Part shown: one piece after another, positions 7,993 to 16,380 of the stretch
How positions within the stretch are numbered: the first letter of the stretch is position 1
Layout of the letters: every line of letters begins with the position of its first letter
Assembly: GCA_050261415.1 (NCBI GenBank)
Contig: JBLNDG010000206.1
Coordinates: 1-27,292 of the forward strand
Length of the DNA: 27,292 bases
Direction: 5' to 3'
DNA from: JBLNDG01 sp050261415
Lineage (GTDB): Bacteria > Bacillota > Clostridia > Lutisporales > Lutisporaceae
Notes under the pieces: model-generated
What the model was told of the DNA's origin: nothing
Databases searched by the model: none
Seen by the model: the letters and a program-made list of their open reading frames with translations, nothing else
Made by a program: the position numbers and the translations under genes

Positions 7993-8038
7993 AATCCTTC
8001 ACCTCTTACTAAATGGTATTTATTTACTTATATACTAT

Positions 8039-8067
8039 ATTTTACACAAATTTATGAGTATATTCAA
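8039..8067 (-). promoter_or_regulatory. Candidate sigma-A promoter for the GNAT gene
   Basis: On the minus strand, TTGAAT (8062-8067) and TAAAAT (8039-8044) are separated by 17 bases, about 47 bases before the GNAT start codon. The -10 matches consensus at 5 of 6 positions, the -35 at 4 of 6. AT-rich surroundings make chance matches fairly likely. Confidence 0.4.
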
Positions 8068-8120
8068 TAACTCAGGATCCTTGGGACAAGCAGCACCCAG
8101 CTATAAATGACTGCCATATA

Positions 8121-8151
8121 TAAAATAAAGACGGAGAATAAATCCTCCGCC
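8121..8151 (-). terminator. Terminator after the DUF4015 lipoprotein gene
   Basis: A seven-base-pair hairpin (GACGGAG at 8130-8136 with CTCCGCC at 8145-8151, one G-U pair) is followed on the minus strand by a U-rich stretch, UUUAUUUUA. It begins 16 bases after the stop codon. Confidence 0.65.
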
Positions 8152-8166
8152 TTCTGCTTCATATGG

Positions 8167-9651
8167 TTATTTTGCTACTGCGCCTTCAGAATACTTGTTA
8201 CCTGCATTCCACAGCATATATTCCGTTACACCGTTTTTCTCCAGCGCCCTTATCTGATCCTCAACCTGCTTGTCCGAATATTTGATATGCCCCTTCACCC
8301 AGGTCGCGGTAAAATCTTGTATCCATGGCCTTATTGTAGCCGGGGTTTTTATATTCTTGTTCCTCGCTACAGAATCCTTTGATGAGTTGTAGACAGTCTC
8401 ATAAGGATATGCATCCGGCACCGACAGTCCATAGGTACCATTAGCATAATGGCTTGGATACATCATTGGGCTTACATAGTCAACTACATTGCTTATAGCT
8501 TCCCAGTATTGTCCCAGCGACATATCGTCCTCTACCGACCCTACAAGGCCGTATATATCTGCAGCTATATAGACATTAAACGGCGAGAGCTGTTCCCTTG
8601 CATACTTCAGATAGTTCTGAATCGCTTCGGGTTTTGTTTCATTTGTTGTATTTCTATAATCCAAAGTCTTATCAAGCTTTCCTCCGTTTGAAGCCGGGAA
8701 TCTTACATAGTCGAACTGTATTTCATTAAACCCTGCTTGAGCAGCTTCCTTGGCCACTGCCAGATTATACTCCCATAACGTCCTATCATAAGCTGATGCC
8801 CATGTGAGTCCATCACTGTTTTTAAAGGGCTTCCCTGTTTCTTTATATATTATCGCCTTTTCTGGATGCTGCCTTGAATATGTTGGATCCTTGAAGGATA
8901 CTATTCTTGCAACTGCATATATATTGTTGTCCTTCAGCTTTTTTATAAGTGCCGCTATGTCCTTGACCGGGGCTTTCTTATTAGCTTCAGGGCTGTATTT
9001 TTCTGCTGCCTTTGTAGGGAAAAGCATGGTTCCGTTATCATCCTTGACATCTATTACAAAGGTATTAATCTTTGTCCTTTTGGTCATTTCAATAAGCTTG
9101 TCCAAACGATCATTTGAAGCTGAGTATATGGTAAGGTATATGCCCCTTGCCTGTACTCTCGGGTTACCAGGGTATTCCTGGTTTTTTGCCTGTGGTGTAA
9201 AATCTAACTTTTTCAGGCTTTCTCCCAAAAGCTCCGTTCTGTCCTTAACGGTATACTCAGCTGCAACCCAGCCTTCTACCTTTCCATTAGCTCCTTCATA
9301 GCTGATTTCATACCATGAGCTGCCTTTATCATCCTTCTTTTCTTCCATAATCCTGACCGCAGCACCTTTAACCAGGCTGTCCACCGACTTGCTGTCTGCC
9401 TTCGCTTCCTCCCTTATCTTAAGCTTGCTGGCTTTTATATACACAAGTCCCTCATCCTTGCTTTGTTCAACGGGACTTGGTGTAGGAGCAGCGCTGACTT
9501 CAGGGGTAGGAGTTGGACTTGCCTGTTCTGTAGGAGCAAGTACCGGGTTTGTAACCACTGCCGGTGCAGCCTGATTGTACATACAACTTACAGCAAATAT
9601 TAGTACGAATAATAGTGTGATTGTTACAGCAATGAGTTTCTTCTTTTTCAT
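8167..9651 (-). CDS. Secreted SH3b plus DUF4015 putative glycoside hydrolase (lipoprotein-like)
   Basis: 494 residues from ATG 9651. This start is preferred over an ATG 13 codons upstream because GAGGTG lies just before it and the product then begins with a proper signal (MKKKKLIAV, hydrophobic core, then AVSC, a weak lipobox). A Pro/Thr/Ala/Glu-rich linker follows to about residue 65. Next comes a bacterial SH3 domain at about residues 67-138 (LKIREEAKADSKSV, SSWYEISYEG, GWVAAEYT), then a DUF4015 (PF13200) TIM-barrel from about residue 155 to the end. The barrel contains RARGIYLT-like and FVIDVKDDNGT motifs, EIQFDYVRFP and DYVSPMMYPSHY. Probably anchored outside the membrane and acting on cell wall or polysaccharide; the activity of DUF4015 is not established. 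Likely monocistronic. Confidence 0.85.
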   Translation of the reverse strand: MKKKKLIAVTITLLFVLIFAVSCMYNQAAPAVVTNPVLAPTEQASPTPTPEVSAAPTPSPVEQSKDEGLVYIKASKLKIREEAKADSKSVDSLVKGAAVRIMEEKKDDKGSSWYEISYEGANGKVEGWVAAEYTVKDRTELLGESLKKLDFTPQAKNQEYPGNPRVQARGIYLTIYSASNDRLDKLIEMTKRTKINTFVIDVKDDNGTMLFPTKAAEKYSPEANKKAPVKDIAALIKKLKDNNIYAVARIVSFKDPTYSRQHPEKAIIYKETGKPFKNSDGLTWASAYDRTLWEYNLAVAKEAAQAGFNEIQFDYVRFPASNGGKLDKTLDYRNTTNETKPEAIQNYLKYAREQLSPFNVYIAADIYGLVGSVEDDMSLGQYWEAISNVVDYVSPMMYPSHYANGTYGLSVPDAYPYETVYNSSKDSVARNKNIKTPATIRPWIQDFTATWVKGHIKYSDKQVEDQIRALEKNGVTEYMLWNAGNKYSEGAVAK

Positions 9652-9700
9652 AGGGCACCTCGCAATTTTTCTAGAATTTAACCGGTACATATTATGTTTA

Positions 9701-9723
9701 CATTGCAGTTAAAATAACCCTGC
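9701..9723. repeat. 23-nt dyad element, copy 1
   Basis: This 23-base stretch begins CATTGCAGTT, ends ACCCTGC, and is nearly identical (about 21 matching positions, one single-base gap) to 20651-20674. It contains a GCAG/CTGC inverted pair with 11 bases between. It lies in the 5' leader of the DUF4015 gene, just downstream of the -10 element at 9735-9740, where a repressor would bind. A shared operator is inferred, not shown. Confidence 0.4.
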
Positions 9724-9734
9724 TTTACATATTA

Positions 9735-9743
9735 ATTATAACA
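9735..9743 (-). promoter_or_regulatory. Extended -10 promoter for the DUF4015 lipoprotein gene
   Basis: On the minus strand TGTTATAAT gives a perfect TATAAT with the TGn extension. No good -35 box is present at 17 bases. Two TTGTTGCA direct repeats sit upstream, at 9760-9767 and 9771-9778, exactly 11 bases apart. Confidence 0.45.
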
Positions 9744-9835
9744 TGAAATTTGACGATTTTTGTTGCATTATTGTTGCAATTTAACATGTAAATTGATACA
9801 TTTTATCGAATACATGGTAATTTACCCATAAATAA

Positions 9836-9859
9836 AGACGGCTGCGATTGCAGTCGTCT
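9836..9859 (-). terminator. Hairpin terminator at the end of the 178-residue membrane protein gene
   Basis: A ten-base-pair stem (9836-9845 with 9850-9859, one A-C mismatch on the minus strand) has a four-base loop and overlaps the TAG stop. The minus strand then continues UUUAUUUAU. The U tract is interrupted, so efficiency is uncertain. Confidence 0.5.
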
Positions 9860-10394
9860 ACGCTTTGTCATCCATTATTCTCACGTGGTATTTACCGACC
9901 TCCATAAGGAACCTGTCTTTAAGCGCATCGCCATCTTCTACAAAAGATACGGGAATCTTCTTTGCCCTATTGAAATTCACATCAAAATCTATATTTTCAT
10001 TTTCCTTTGAAGCCAGTCTCACAACTTCATCAAATGGAAGTCTTGGTCTTATTCCTTTTACGGTATACCCACCCTTGTACCGCTCTTTAACAAAGGCATA
10101 AATTAAGTAACTCCCTTCTTCTAAGCAGTGAACGGCACACAGAGCAACATCCTCAAACTTTACCGTCAATCTGCTTAAAGGCCTTACTACTACGAGCTTC
10201 TTGTCGTCTATGGTAATCTTCAGTATAATACCGCTGTATGTAAGTGGAACAAAAGCCAGCAGCAGTACTATAAAGAAATACGTAAAAAAGCCTTTGGGTA
10301 TTAAAAAGTATATTACAAGCACCATCAAAATTATTATTCCCAAAACTATCGAGGGACCCCGTACAGCATCCTTTCTTCCCTTGTACTCCGTCAT
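9858..10394 (-). CDS. Two-helix membrane protein with cytosolic PH-like C-terminal part, unknown function
   Basis: 178 residues from ATG 10394, chosen because GAGGAGGAG lies six bases upstream. The ATG seven codons earlier (10415) has only a weak site and would place that purine run inside the gene. After a basic N-terminus (TEYKGRKDAVRG) there are two adjacent hydrophobic segments (about residues 14-32 and 36-54), then a soluble domain of alternating strands (LKITIDDKKLVVVRPL, VKFEDVALCAV). This layout resembles bacterial PH-like or DUF membrane proteins that read as 2TM plus beta domain. I do not recognise a named family. It stands alone between hcp (divergent) and the DUF4015 gene. Confidence 0.7.
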   Translation of the reverse strand: MTEYKGRKDAVRGPSIVLGIIILMVLVIYFLIPKGFFTYFFIVLLLAFVPLTYSGIILKITIDDKKLVVVRPLSRLTVKFEDVALCAVHCLEEGSYLIYAFVKERYKGGYTVKGIRPRLPFDEVVRLASKENENIDFDVNFNRAKKIPVSFVEDGDALKDRFLMEVGKYHVRIMDDKA

Positions 10395-10545
10395 GGTTTT
10401 CTCCTCCTCAGCCATTTCCGTTACTTCAGTAGCCTACCCTATCATAAGCTTTACCATTATTTTTATTATAAAGAATTGTATATATTTAGGCAATGCTTAT
10501 TATTCATACATGTTCTTATATGAAATGATTATTATCAGCAAGTTT

Positions 10546-10561
10546 TGTGATTTATATCACA
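10546..10561. promoter_or_regulatory. CRP/FNR-family operator upstream of hcp
   Basis: TGTGA-TTTATA-TCACA is a perfect 16-base palindrome of the CRP/FNR type. Its centre is about 60 bases before the likely transcription start (near 10613), the classic class I activator spacing. Clostridial hcp genes are known targets of CRP/FNR-like nitric-oxide or redox regulators such as HcpR; that this protein binds here is inference. Confidence 0.6.
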
Positions 10562-10576
10562 TCCATATGAAATAAT

Positions 10577-10606
10577 TTGTAGTAAAATTCATCTATTAGA
10601 TAAAAT
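10577..10606 (+). promoter_or_regulatory. Candidate sigma-A promoter of hcp
   Basis: TTGTAG (10577-10582) and TAAAAT (10601-10606) are separated by 18 bases. The weak -35 would fit a promoter that depends on an activator bound at 10546-10561. Confidence 0.45.
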
Positions 10607-10633
10607 GCTACATAAAATAGAGGAGGGAATAAA

Positions 10634-11929
10634 ATGTTTTGCAATCAATGTGAACAAACGCCCAATGGCGGTTGCACAAAAATGGGTGTATGCGGTAAGA
10701 ATGAGGATATAGCTGCATTACAGGATACTATAATATTCGGTCTGAAGGGTATAGCTGCTTATGCTACCCATGCAAGGGAGATGGGATATACTGACCCTGA
10801 GGTAGATGCAATTACACATGAAGCACTTTACATGACACTTACAAACTCAAATTTTAATCTCAACGAGCACATCAGTATGGCTCTCAAGGTTGGTTCCGCA
10901 ACTGTAAAAATTATGGACCTTCTGGACAGAACTCATACTTCAAAATTGGGAGTACCCACACCAGTAAAGGTCTCACAGGATAAAATCGAAGGTCACTGCA
11001 TTCTTGTAACCGGGCATAATCTTTATGCTTTGGAAGAACTGCTGAAACAAACAACAGGTAAGGGAGTAAATGTGTATACACATTCTGAAATGCTTCCTGC
11101 CCATGGATACCCGGAGCTTAAAAGATACCGTCACCTTAAGGGTAATGTGGGTAAAGCCTGGTATGACCAGAGGAAGCTTTTTGAAGACTTTCCGGGAGCT
11201 ATACTGGGAACAACAAACTGTCTTATGCCTATTAAGGGCTCATATTCTCACAGATTTTTCTCATATGGCACAGCCGGACTTGAAGGAGCCCAGAAGATAG
11301 AAAACAACGATTTTTCACCGATTATAGAAAAAGCACTTTCATTACAGGCAGTAAATATTGAATCGGAAAAAACACTGACCACAGGCTTTCATCATAATAC
11401 CGTATTGTCCATAGCACCGGAAATCATTGAAGCGGTTAAATCCGGCAAAATCAGAAGATTCTTCGTGATAGCAGGCTGTGATGCACCGACAAAGGGCAGA
11501 GATTATTACAGGGAGCTTGCATTATCCCTTCCTTCAGACTGTGTGCTGCTCACTACCTCCTGCGGTAAGTTCAGGTTTAATGACCATGACTTCGGTACAG
11601 TACCGGGAACAAGCATCCCCAGGTATATTGATTTAGGCCAGTGCAACAACTCGGGGTCCGCAGTAAAAATTGCTCTTGCCCTTGCAGAAGCCTTCAACTG
11701 CTCGGTAAATGACCTGCCTTTGAGCATAGTGCTTTCATGGTTTGAGCAAAAGGCTGTAGCAATACTCCTTGGACTCCTGCATCTTGGTGTAAAGAATATC
11801 CATATTGGACCGAAGGCTCCGGAATGGTTCACTTCGAATGTAGTTGAAGTGCTGCAGAAGAACTTTAACCTGCAGCTCATAAGCGGAGATGCAAAGGCAG
11901 ACCTCGAAAAGATGCTCAGCGGGAAGTAA
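10634..11929 (+). CDS. hcp: Hybrid cluster protein (hydroxylamine/NO reductase), short class
   Basis: 431 residues, about 110-120 shorter than the usual 540-550. The missing part corresponds to the helical region after the N-terminal cluster, as in the short class III Hcp of some thermophiles and archaea. Cys3, Cys6, Cys14 and Cys20 form the CX2CX7CX5C [4Fe-4S] motif typical of anaerobes. All expected hybrid-cluster ligands are present: His128, Glu152, Cys196, Cys282 (persulfide-type AGCD), Cys310, Cys337 and Glu371, plus Lys373. The protein is cytoplasmic. Family members reduce hydroxylamine and, in better-supported work, nitric oxide. Hcr-type electron donor genes are not seen in this window. 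AGGAGGG lies eight bases before the ATG. The gene is monocistronic, between a CRP/FNR-type operator and a strong terminator. Confidence 0.95.
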   Translation: MFCNQCEQTPNGGCTKMGVCGKNEDIAALQDTIIFGLKGIAAYATHAREMGYTDPEVDAITHEALYMTLTNSNFNLNEHISMALKVGSATVKIMDLLDRTHTSKLGVPTPVKVSQDKIEGHCILVTGHNLYALEELLKQTTGKGVNVYTHSEMLPAHGYPELKRYRHLKGNVGKAWYDQRKLFEDFPGAILGTTNCLMPIKGSYSHRFFSYGTAGLEGAQKIENNDFSPIIEKALSLQAVNIESEKTLTTGFHHNTVLSIAPEIIEAVKSGKIRRFFVIAGCDAPTKGRDYYRELALSLPSDCVLLTTSCGKFRFNDHDFGTVPGTSIPRYIDLGQCNNSGSAVKIALALAEAFNCSVNDLPLSIVLSWFEQKAVAILLGLLHLGVKNIHIGPKAPEWFTSNVVEVLQKNFNLQLISGDAKADLEKMLSGK

Positions 11930-11936
11930 ACAAAAA

Positions 11937-11970
11937 GGCCGCGGTTACCGTGTAACTGTGGCCCTTTTTT
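11937..11970. terminator. Bidirectional terminator between hcp and the V-ATPase operon
   Basis: A twelve-base-pair stem (11937-11948 with 11952-11963, two G-U pairs on the plus strand) with a three-base loop is followed on the plus strand by six T residues (11965-11970). On the minus strand it is followed by five T residues (opposite 11932-11936). It serves hcp and the convergent ATPase operon; the ATPase subunit D stop codon lies inside the stem. Confidence 0.85.
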
Positions 11971-12577
11971 CACCTTTTTTCTTCACTACCTTAAGCCTGA
12001 AGAAGTCCTCCCTTTCTCTTTCCTCCAGGACTTCAATTATCTTTCCGACTATTTCCTTATACTTCGGAATTTGTATGTTTTGAAGGGCATTTGTCCTTTT
12101 TTGCGTTCTCTTGACTTCCATTGCCAGTTTGTAAACTGAGTCCTCTATCTCTGAAAGCTCATATAGAAGCAGTTTAACCTCATGGAATTTTTGAAAGGCA
12201 ACATCAAGAGCCGTATTTGTATGATAAAAGCTGTAAAAATGGGGCAAGTCCTCAGGATTATATTTGATTTCAGGAATTTCTACCCCCATTATACTTTTGG
12301 TAAGCACATCATAACCTGACGCCTCAGGAATAGACTGCGCTATCTCGTTTACGCTGCTTATGCCCATAGTAATATTTGCCGTCTGCAGAGCCTCATACGC
12401 TTCCCGGAAAACCGTCTCAACCTTTTCCTGCACTTTTTCAGCTCTCTCAATGAAACTCATCATGGACATTATCAGAACATTTCTTTTCTTATCCAACAGC
12501 TCAAAGCCTTTCAGCGAAAGCTCCAGAGAGTTCTGCGCAGCCATCAGACTGGTTTTTGTATAAGTGACTTCCTGCAT
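11945..12577 (-). CDS. atpD: V/A-type ATPase subunit D
   Basis: 210 residues, the normal size. It is the central stalk rotor subunit, predicted as a long antiparallel coiled coil: an N-terminal helix (about residues 8-60) and a C-terminal helix with VKRTQKRTNALQNIQIPKY, a family hallmark. The YEALQTANITMGI and LAMEVKRTQ segments also fit. It couples catalysis in A3B3 to rotation of the K ring. It is the last gene of the operon, five bases after subunit B. The C-terminal codons run into the bidirectional terminator. Confidence 0.93.
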   Translation of the reverse strand: MQEVTYTKTSLMAAQNSLELSLKGFELLDKKRNVLIMSMMSFIERAEKVQEKVETVFREAYEALQTANITMGISSVNEIAQSIPEASGYDVLTKSIMGVEIPEIKYNPEDLPHFYSFYHTNTALDVAFQKFHEVKLLLYELSEIEDSVYKLAMEVKRTQKRTNALQNIQIPKYKEIVGKIIEVLEEREREDFFRLKVVKKKGEKRATVTR

Positions 12578-12582
12578 AAGTA

Positions 12583-13956
12583 TTACCCCTTGTTATAATA
12601 TTTATCTACAAATTCAGGCTTGATTCTGTCCAGTTCTTCTCTTGGAAGCAAGGCCAAAAGTCCCCACATTATGTTCAAGGTTTCCAGCATACTCCTGTTT
12701 CCCTCAAAGCCCTGGTTTATAAATTTCTGTTCGAACTGCCTTCCGAATTCCATATATTTTTTGTCCATGTCTGAAATATCGTCTTCTCCTATTACCTGGG
12801 CCAGAGATCTTACGTCCTGCACATGGGAATATGCCGAAAACACCTGATTTGAGAGGTCGGGATGATCTTCCCTTGTGTAGCCCTCCCCAATGCTTTCCTT
12901 CATCAATCTTGAAAGAGAAGGCAGCACATTCACCGGAGGGTATATGTCCCTCTGGGTAAGCTCCCTTGAAAGCAGTATCTGTCCCTCTGTTATAAATCCT
13001 GTAAGGTCCGGAACCGGATGTGTTATATCATCATTCGGCATTGTAAGTATAGGAATCTGGGTTATACTGCCCTTGGAATTCTTAATCATGCCGGCACGCT
13101 CGTACAAGCTTGCCAAATCCGAATACAGATATCCCGGATAGCCCTTTCTTGACGGCACTTCCTCCCTTGATGCAGAGAGCTCACGCAGCGCCTCGCTGTA
13201 GTTTGTCATATTCGTCATTATTACAAGAATATGCATATCATGCTCAAAAGCCAGATGTTCAGCTGCAGTAAGGGCGCATCTCGGAGTCGTAATTCTTTCA
13301 ACAATCGGATCGTCTGCAAGGTTCAGATACATAACAACCCTGTTTAGAACCCCGGAAAGCTCGAAATGCTTTCTGAAAAAATCAGCCTCATCGTGCTTTA
13401 TTCCCATTGCAGCAAACACTATTGCAAAATTACCCTCTTCATCCCCGGAAATTCTCGCCTGGCTTACTATTTGTGCCGCAAGCTCATTGTGAGGCAGTCC
13501 GTCTCCTGAAAAAATGGGAAGCTTTTGCCCCCTTACCAGGGTGGTAAGTCCGTCTATGGAAGAAATCCCCGTCTCTATATAATTTCTTGGATACCTTCTT
13601 CCTACCGGATTTATCGGCCGCCCGTTGATATCATATTTCTTTTCGGCATAAAACCCGGCACCGTCTATCGGATCACCAATACCATTGAATACTCTGCCCA
13701 AAATGTCCTTGGATAATGGAATCTCCATCGGTTTTCCCGTAAACGCAACACTGGTATTATTGAGTGAAATACCGGAGGTGCCTTCAAACACCTGTATAAT
13801 CACCCTATCCCCGTCTATCTGGACTACCTTTCCCTTTTTGTGCCCTTCTCCCTTGACTTCTATATCAACAACTTCTCCAAAAACAGCCTCCCGGACTTCA
13901 CTAAGTATGATCAGAGGCCCTTCTACCTTATCCAGCTTCAAATACTTAAACTTCAT
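12583..13956 (-). CDS. atpB: V/A-type ATPase regulatory subunit B
   Basis: 457 residues, full length. It forms the non-catalytic half of the A3B3 hexamer. In place of a Walker A it has the B-subunit sequence IFSGDGLPHNELAAQI (about residues 148-163), and it carries the family block LYERAGMIKNSKGSITQIPI. The ATG overlaps the subunit A stop (ATGA), so the two are translationally coupled, with GAGGTG upstream inside subunit A. Confidence 0.95.
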   Translation of the reverse strand: MKFKYLKLDKVEGPLIILSEVREAVFGEVVDIEVKGEGHKKGKVVQIDGDRVIIQVFEGTSGISLNNTSVAFTGKPMEIPLSKDILGRVFNGIGDPIDGAGFYAEKKYDINGRPINPVGRRYPRNYIETGISSIDGLTTLVRGQKLPIFSGDGLPHNELAAQIVSQARISGDEEGNFAIVFAAMGIKHDEADFFRKHFELSGVLNRVVMYLNLADDPIVERITTPRCALTAAEHLAFEHDMHILVIMTNMTNYSEALRELSASREEVPSRKGYPGYLYSDLASLYERAGMIKNSKGSITQIPILTMPNDDITHPVPDLTGFITEGQILLSRELTQRDIYPPVNVLPSLSRLMKESIGEGYTREDHPDLSNQVFSAYSHVQDVRSLAQVIGEDDISDMDKKYMEFGRQFEQKFINQGFEGNRSMLETLNIMWGLLALLPREELDRIKPEFVDKYYNKG

Positions 13957-15737
13957 GCGTTGTGCACCTCTTTACCGTACATATTCTCAAGGGACTCGTA
14001 GAAGGTATCTATTTCCTTGATAAGCTCATCGAACATCTCCAACTTGTCTTCCGGTACATTGTACTTCATAGTTGTAATCTTATAGAACAGCTCATCATTT
14101 TTCACCTTTGAAATGGGTGCTCCCTTTTTCACGCATTTCAGGCAGTCATCATAAAGTTTGTCGATTACTTGAAGCATTTTGAACTGTTTTTTCAAGGATA
14201 CATGTGCGTCATTCTCGTGATATGCATTCTGCTGTAAGTATCCGATCTTTATAACCCTGGAAGTCTCAAGAATCAGCCGCTGGTCATCCGGCAAGATATC
14301 CTCGCCCACCAGCTTGACAATCTCCATGAGCTTATCTTCTTCCTGCAAAATTCTAAGCATCTTGGCTCTAAGCTCCATCATATCAGGCGAAACATTCTCC
14401 TCATACCAATCCGTCAGATCTGTTATATACCCACTGTATGACCTTAACCAGTTTATGGCCGGATAGTGCCTTGCATAGGCCAAAGACTTATCCAGGGCAA
14501 GGAATGTGCTGACCACCCTCCTTGTATTCTGGGTAACCGGCTCCGAAAAATCTCCGCCGGCAGGTGAAACTGCACCTATTATAGTAATGGACCCGCTTCT
14601 GTCTCCGAGAGCTTCAATATCACCGGCCCTCTCATAAAACTGTGCCAGTCTCGACGGCAAATATGCGGGATACCCTTCCTCGGCAGGCATCTCTTCAAGT
14701 CTGCCTGATATTTCTCTCAATGCTTCAGCCCATCTCGAAGTGGAATCTGCCATTATTGCAATATTATAGCCCATATCCCTGAAATACTCGGCAATCGTTA
14801 TACCTGTATAAATTGAAGCTTCACGGGCAGCCACGGGCATATTTGATGTATTGGCTATAAGCACTGTTCTTTCCATAATGGATTTGCCGCTCCTGGGGTC
14901 TACTATCTTAGGAAATTCCTCAAGAACTTCCGTCATCTCATTGCCTCTTTCTCCTACACCTATGTAAACGATAATATCAGCATCGCTCCACTTGGCCAGC
15001 TGGTGCTGGGTTATTGTCTTTCCCGTCCCGAACCCCCCCGGGATTGCAGCAGTACCGCCCTTTGCCAATGGGAAAAAAGTATCAATTACTCTTTGTCCGG
15101 TTACAAGAGGTTTGGCGATAGGGTTTCGGAATTTCACCGGCCTTGAGCGCCTTACCGGCCAGAGTTGATACATTTTAAGGTCGTAGGAGCCCTTTTCCGA
15201 TTCAAGTTTCACCAGTACATGCTCGATATTATAGCTCCCGTTCTTTTCAACAAAGGTAACACGCCCGGATACTTCAGGCGGAACTAACAACCTATGCTCC
15301 ACCAATGTAGTCTCCTGGACCTTTCCATAAATCTGACCGCTCTCCAGCATGTCTCCCTCTTTGACTAACAGTTCCACATCCCATAGCTTTTTCTCATCAA
15401 TTGAAACCAGCCCTACACCTTCCGGTATAAAAGCTGTTCCCGTGTTGAACATTTCCGAAAGGGGGCGTTCAATACCGTCAAATATATTGCTTATTATTCC
15501 GGGGCCTAGTTTTACAGACAGAGGATCCCCGGTTGAGATTATCTCTTCTCCTCGAGTGAGCCCGGTCGTCTCTTCGTATACTTGTATAGTGACGATTTGT
15601 TGCTCAACGGAAATTACTTCCCCTATTAACCTTTTACGGCCTACGAGAACCATTTCACGCATTTTCAACTTTTCTGCATTTTCCGCCCTTACGACAGGAC
15701 CGTTTATATAAGTTATAGTACCGGCAATATTATTCAT
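13953..15737 (-). CDS. atpA: V/A-type ATPase catalytic subunit A
   Basis: 594 residues, full length with the non-homologous bulge domain typical of V/A-type A subunits (about residues 115-190). The Walker A motif is GGFGTGKT at residues 234-241. The catalytic Glu lies in GVGERG (about residue 263), and IAIMADSTSRWAEALRE and SGSITIIGAVSPAGGDFSEP are visible. The usual P-loop form is GPFGSGKT, so this is a minor variant. ATP hydrolysis or synthesis occurs here on the cytoplasmic side. Its start overlaps the subunit E stop by one base, with GAGGTGA upstream. Confidence 0.96.
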   Translation of the reverse strand: MNNIAGTITYINGPVVRAENAEKLKMREMVLVGRKRLIGEVISVEQQIVTIQVYEETTGLTRGEEIISTGDPLSVKLGPGIISNIFDGIERPLSEMFNTGTAFIPEGVGLVSIDEKKLWDVELLVKEGDMLESGQIYGKVQETTLVEHRLLVPPEVSGRVTFVEKNGSYNIEHVLVKLESEKGSYDLKMYQLWPVRRSRPVKFRNPIAKPLVTGQRVIDTFFPLAKGGTAAIPGGFGTGKTITQHQLAKWSDADIIVYIGVGERGNEMTEVLEEFPKIVDPRSGKSIMERTVLIANTSNMPVAAREASIYTGITIAEYFRDMGYNIAIMADSTSRWAEALREISGRLEEMPAEEGYPAYLPSRLAQFYERAGDIEALGDRSGSITIIGAVSPAGGDFSEPVTQNTRRVVSTFLALDKSLAYARHYPAINWLRSYSGYITDLTDWYEENVSPDMMELRAKMLRILQEEDKLMEIVKLVGEDILPDDQRLILETSRVIKIGYLQQNAYHENDAHVSLKKQFKMLQVIDKLYDDCLKCVKKGAPISKVKNDELFYKITTMKYNVPEDKLEMFDELIKEIDTFYESLENMYGKEVHNA

Positions 15738-16369
15738 TAAAACGTCACCTCATCAAGCCTATGGGATATATTGCTTCCTATAAGCTCCCGATTTTCTTCA
15801 ATCAAGGATCTTAACGTATAGTCCACTTGCATTAGTTGTTTGTCATCCTCGGCATAAAAGCCTCCGATTATACTTTTCCCGGCTTCTTCCAATGCATATT
15901 TGTCTTTGCCCCTGAGTTTTGTTATTGTATCATTGATAAATTCACCGTAGCGCTCCAAATCTTTTTTTGTAAAGAAGTAATGTATTGTTTGGGACTGCTT
16001 CATAAAATCTGTTGCCTTGCGCAGGTTATCCGCCACATACTTTCTGTAACTGTCGCTATTTGTGAAGTTAATTGCCTCTGCCTTAAGCAGTTCAATCATT
16101 CCACTTATAAACTCCTGCCTCTGCGAAAGAACTCTATGATATTGTTCAGCCTGTACTTTTGATATAAGCTGCTTTTTCTCTTTCTCCGCCTTTTTAGCAG
16201 CTTCTTCAACAATCGTATTTTTTTTCTGCTCTGCTTCCTTCAAAAGCTCGTTCTTTTCCTCTTCAAATTTTTCAGAAAGCTTCTGTTTCTTATCGGAGGA
16301 ATTACTTTCAATATCACTGAAAATCATCTTTCTAAAAAGTTCAATTTTATCTTCTATTGACACAGACAT
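15737..16369 (-). CDS. atpE: V/A-type ATPase subunit E
   Basis: 210 residues. The first half is a charged Lys/Glu helix (about residues 20-80) that pairs with subunit H to form the peripheral stator stalk. The globular C-terminal part ends with the family-like IGGFYAEDDKQLMQVDYTL-type strand and LRSLIEENRELIG. The ATG is preceded by GAGGTGATATACA. It follows subunit F by 11 bases. Confidence 0.9.
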   Translation of the reverse strand: MSVSIEDKIELFRKMIFSDIESNSSDKKQKLSEKFEEEKNELLKEAEQKKNTIVEEAAKKAEKEKKQLISKVQAEQYHRVLSQRQEFISGMIELLKAEAINFTNSDSYRKYVADNLRKATDFMKQSQTIHYFFTKKDLERYGEFINDTITKLRGKDKYALEEAGKSIIGGFYAEDDKQLMQVDYTLRSLIEENRELIGSNISHRLDEVTF

Positions 16370-16380
16370 TGTATATCACC

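Noticed and set aside
15349..15711. Ser/Thr/Pro-rich open frame opposite ATPase subunit A
   Set aside because: Antisense shadow of a conserved coding region.
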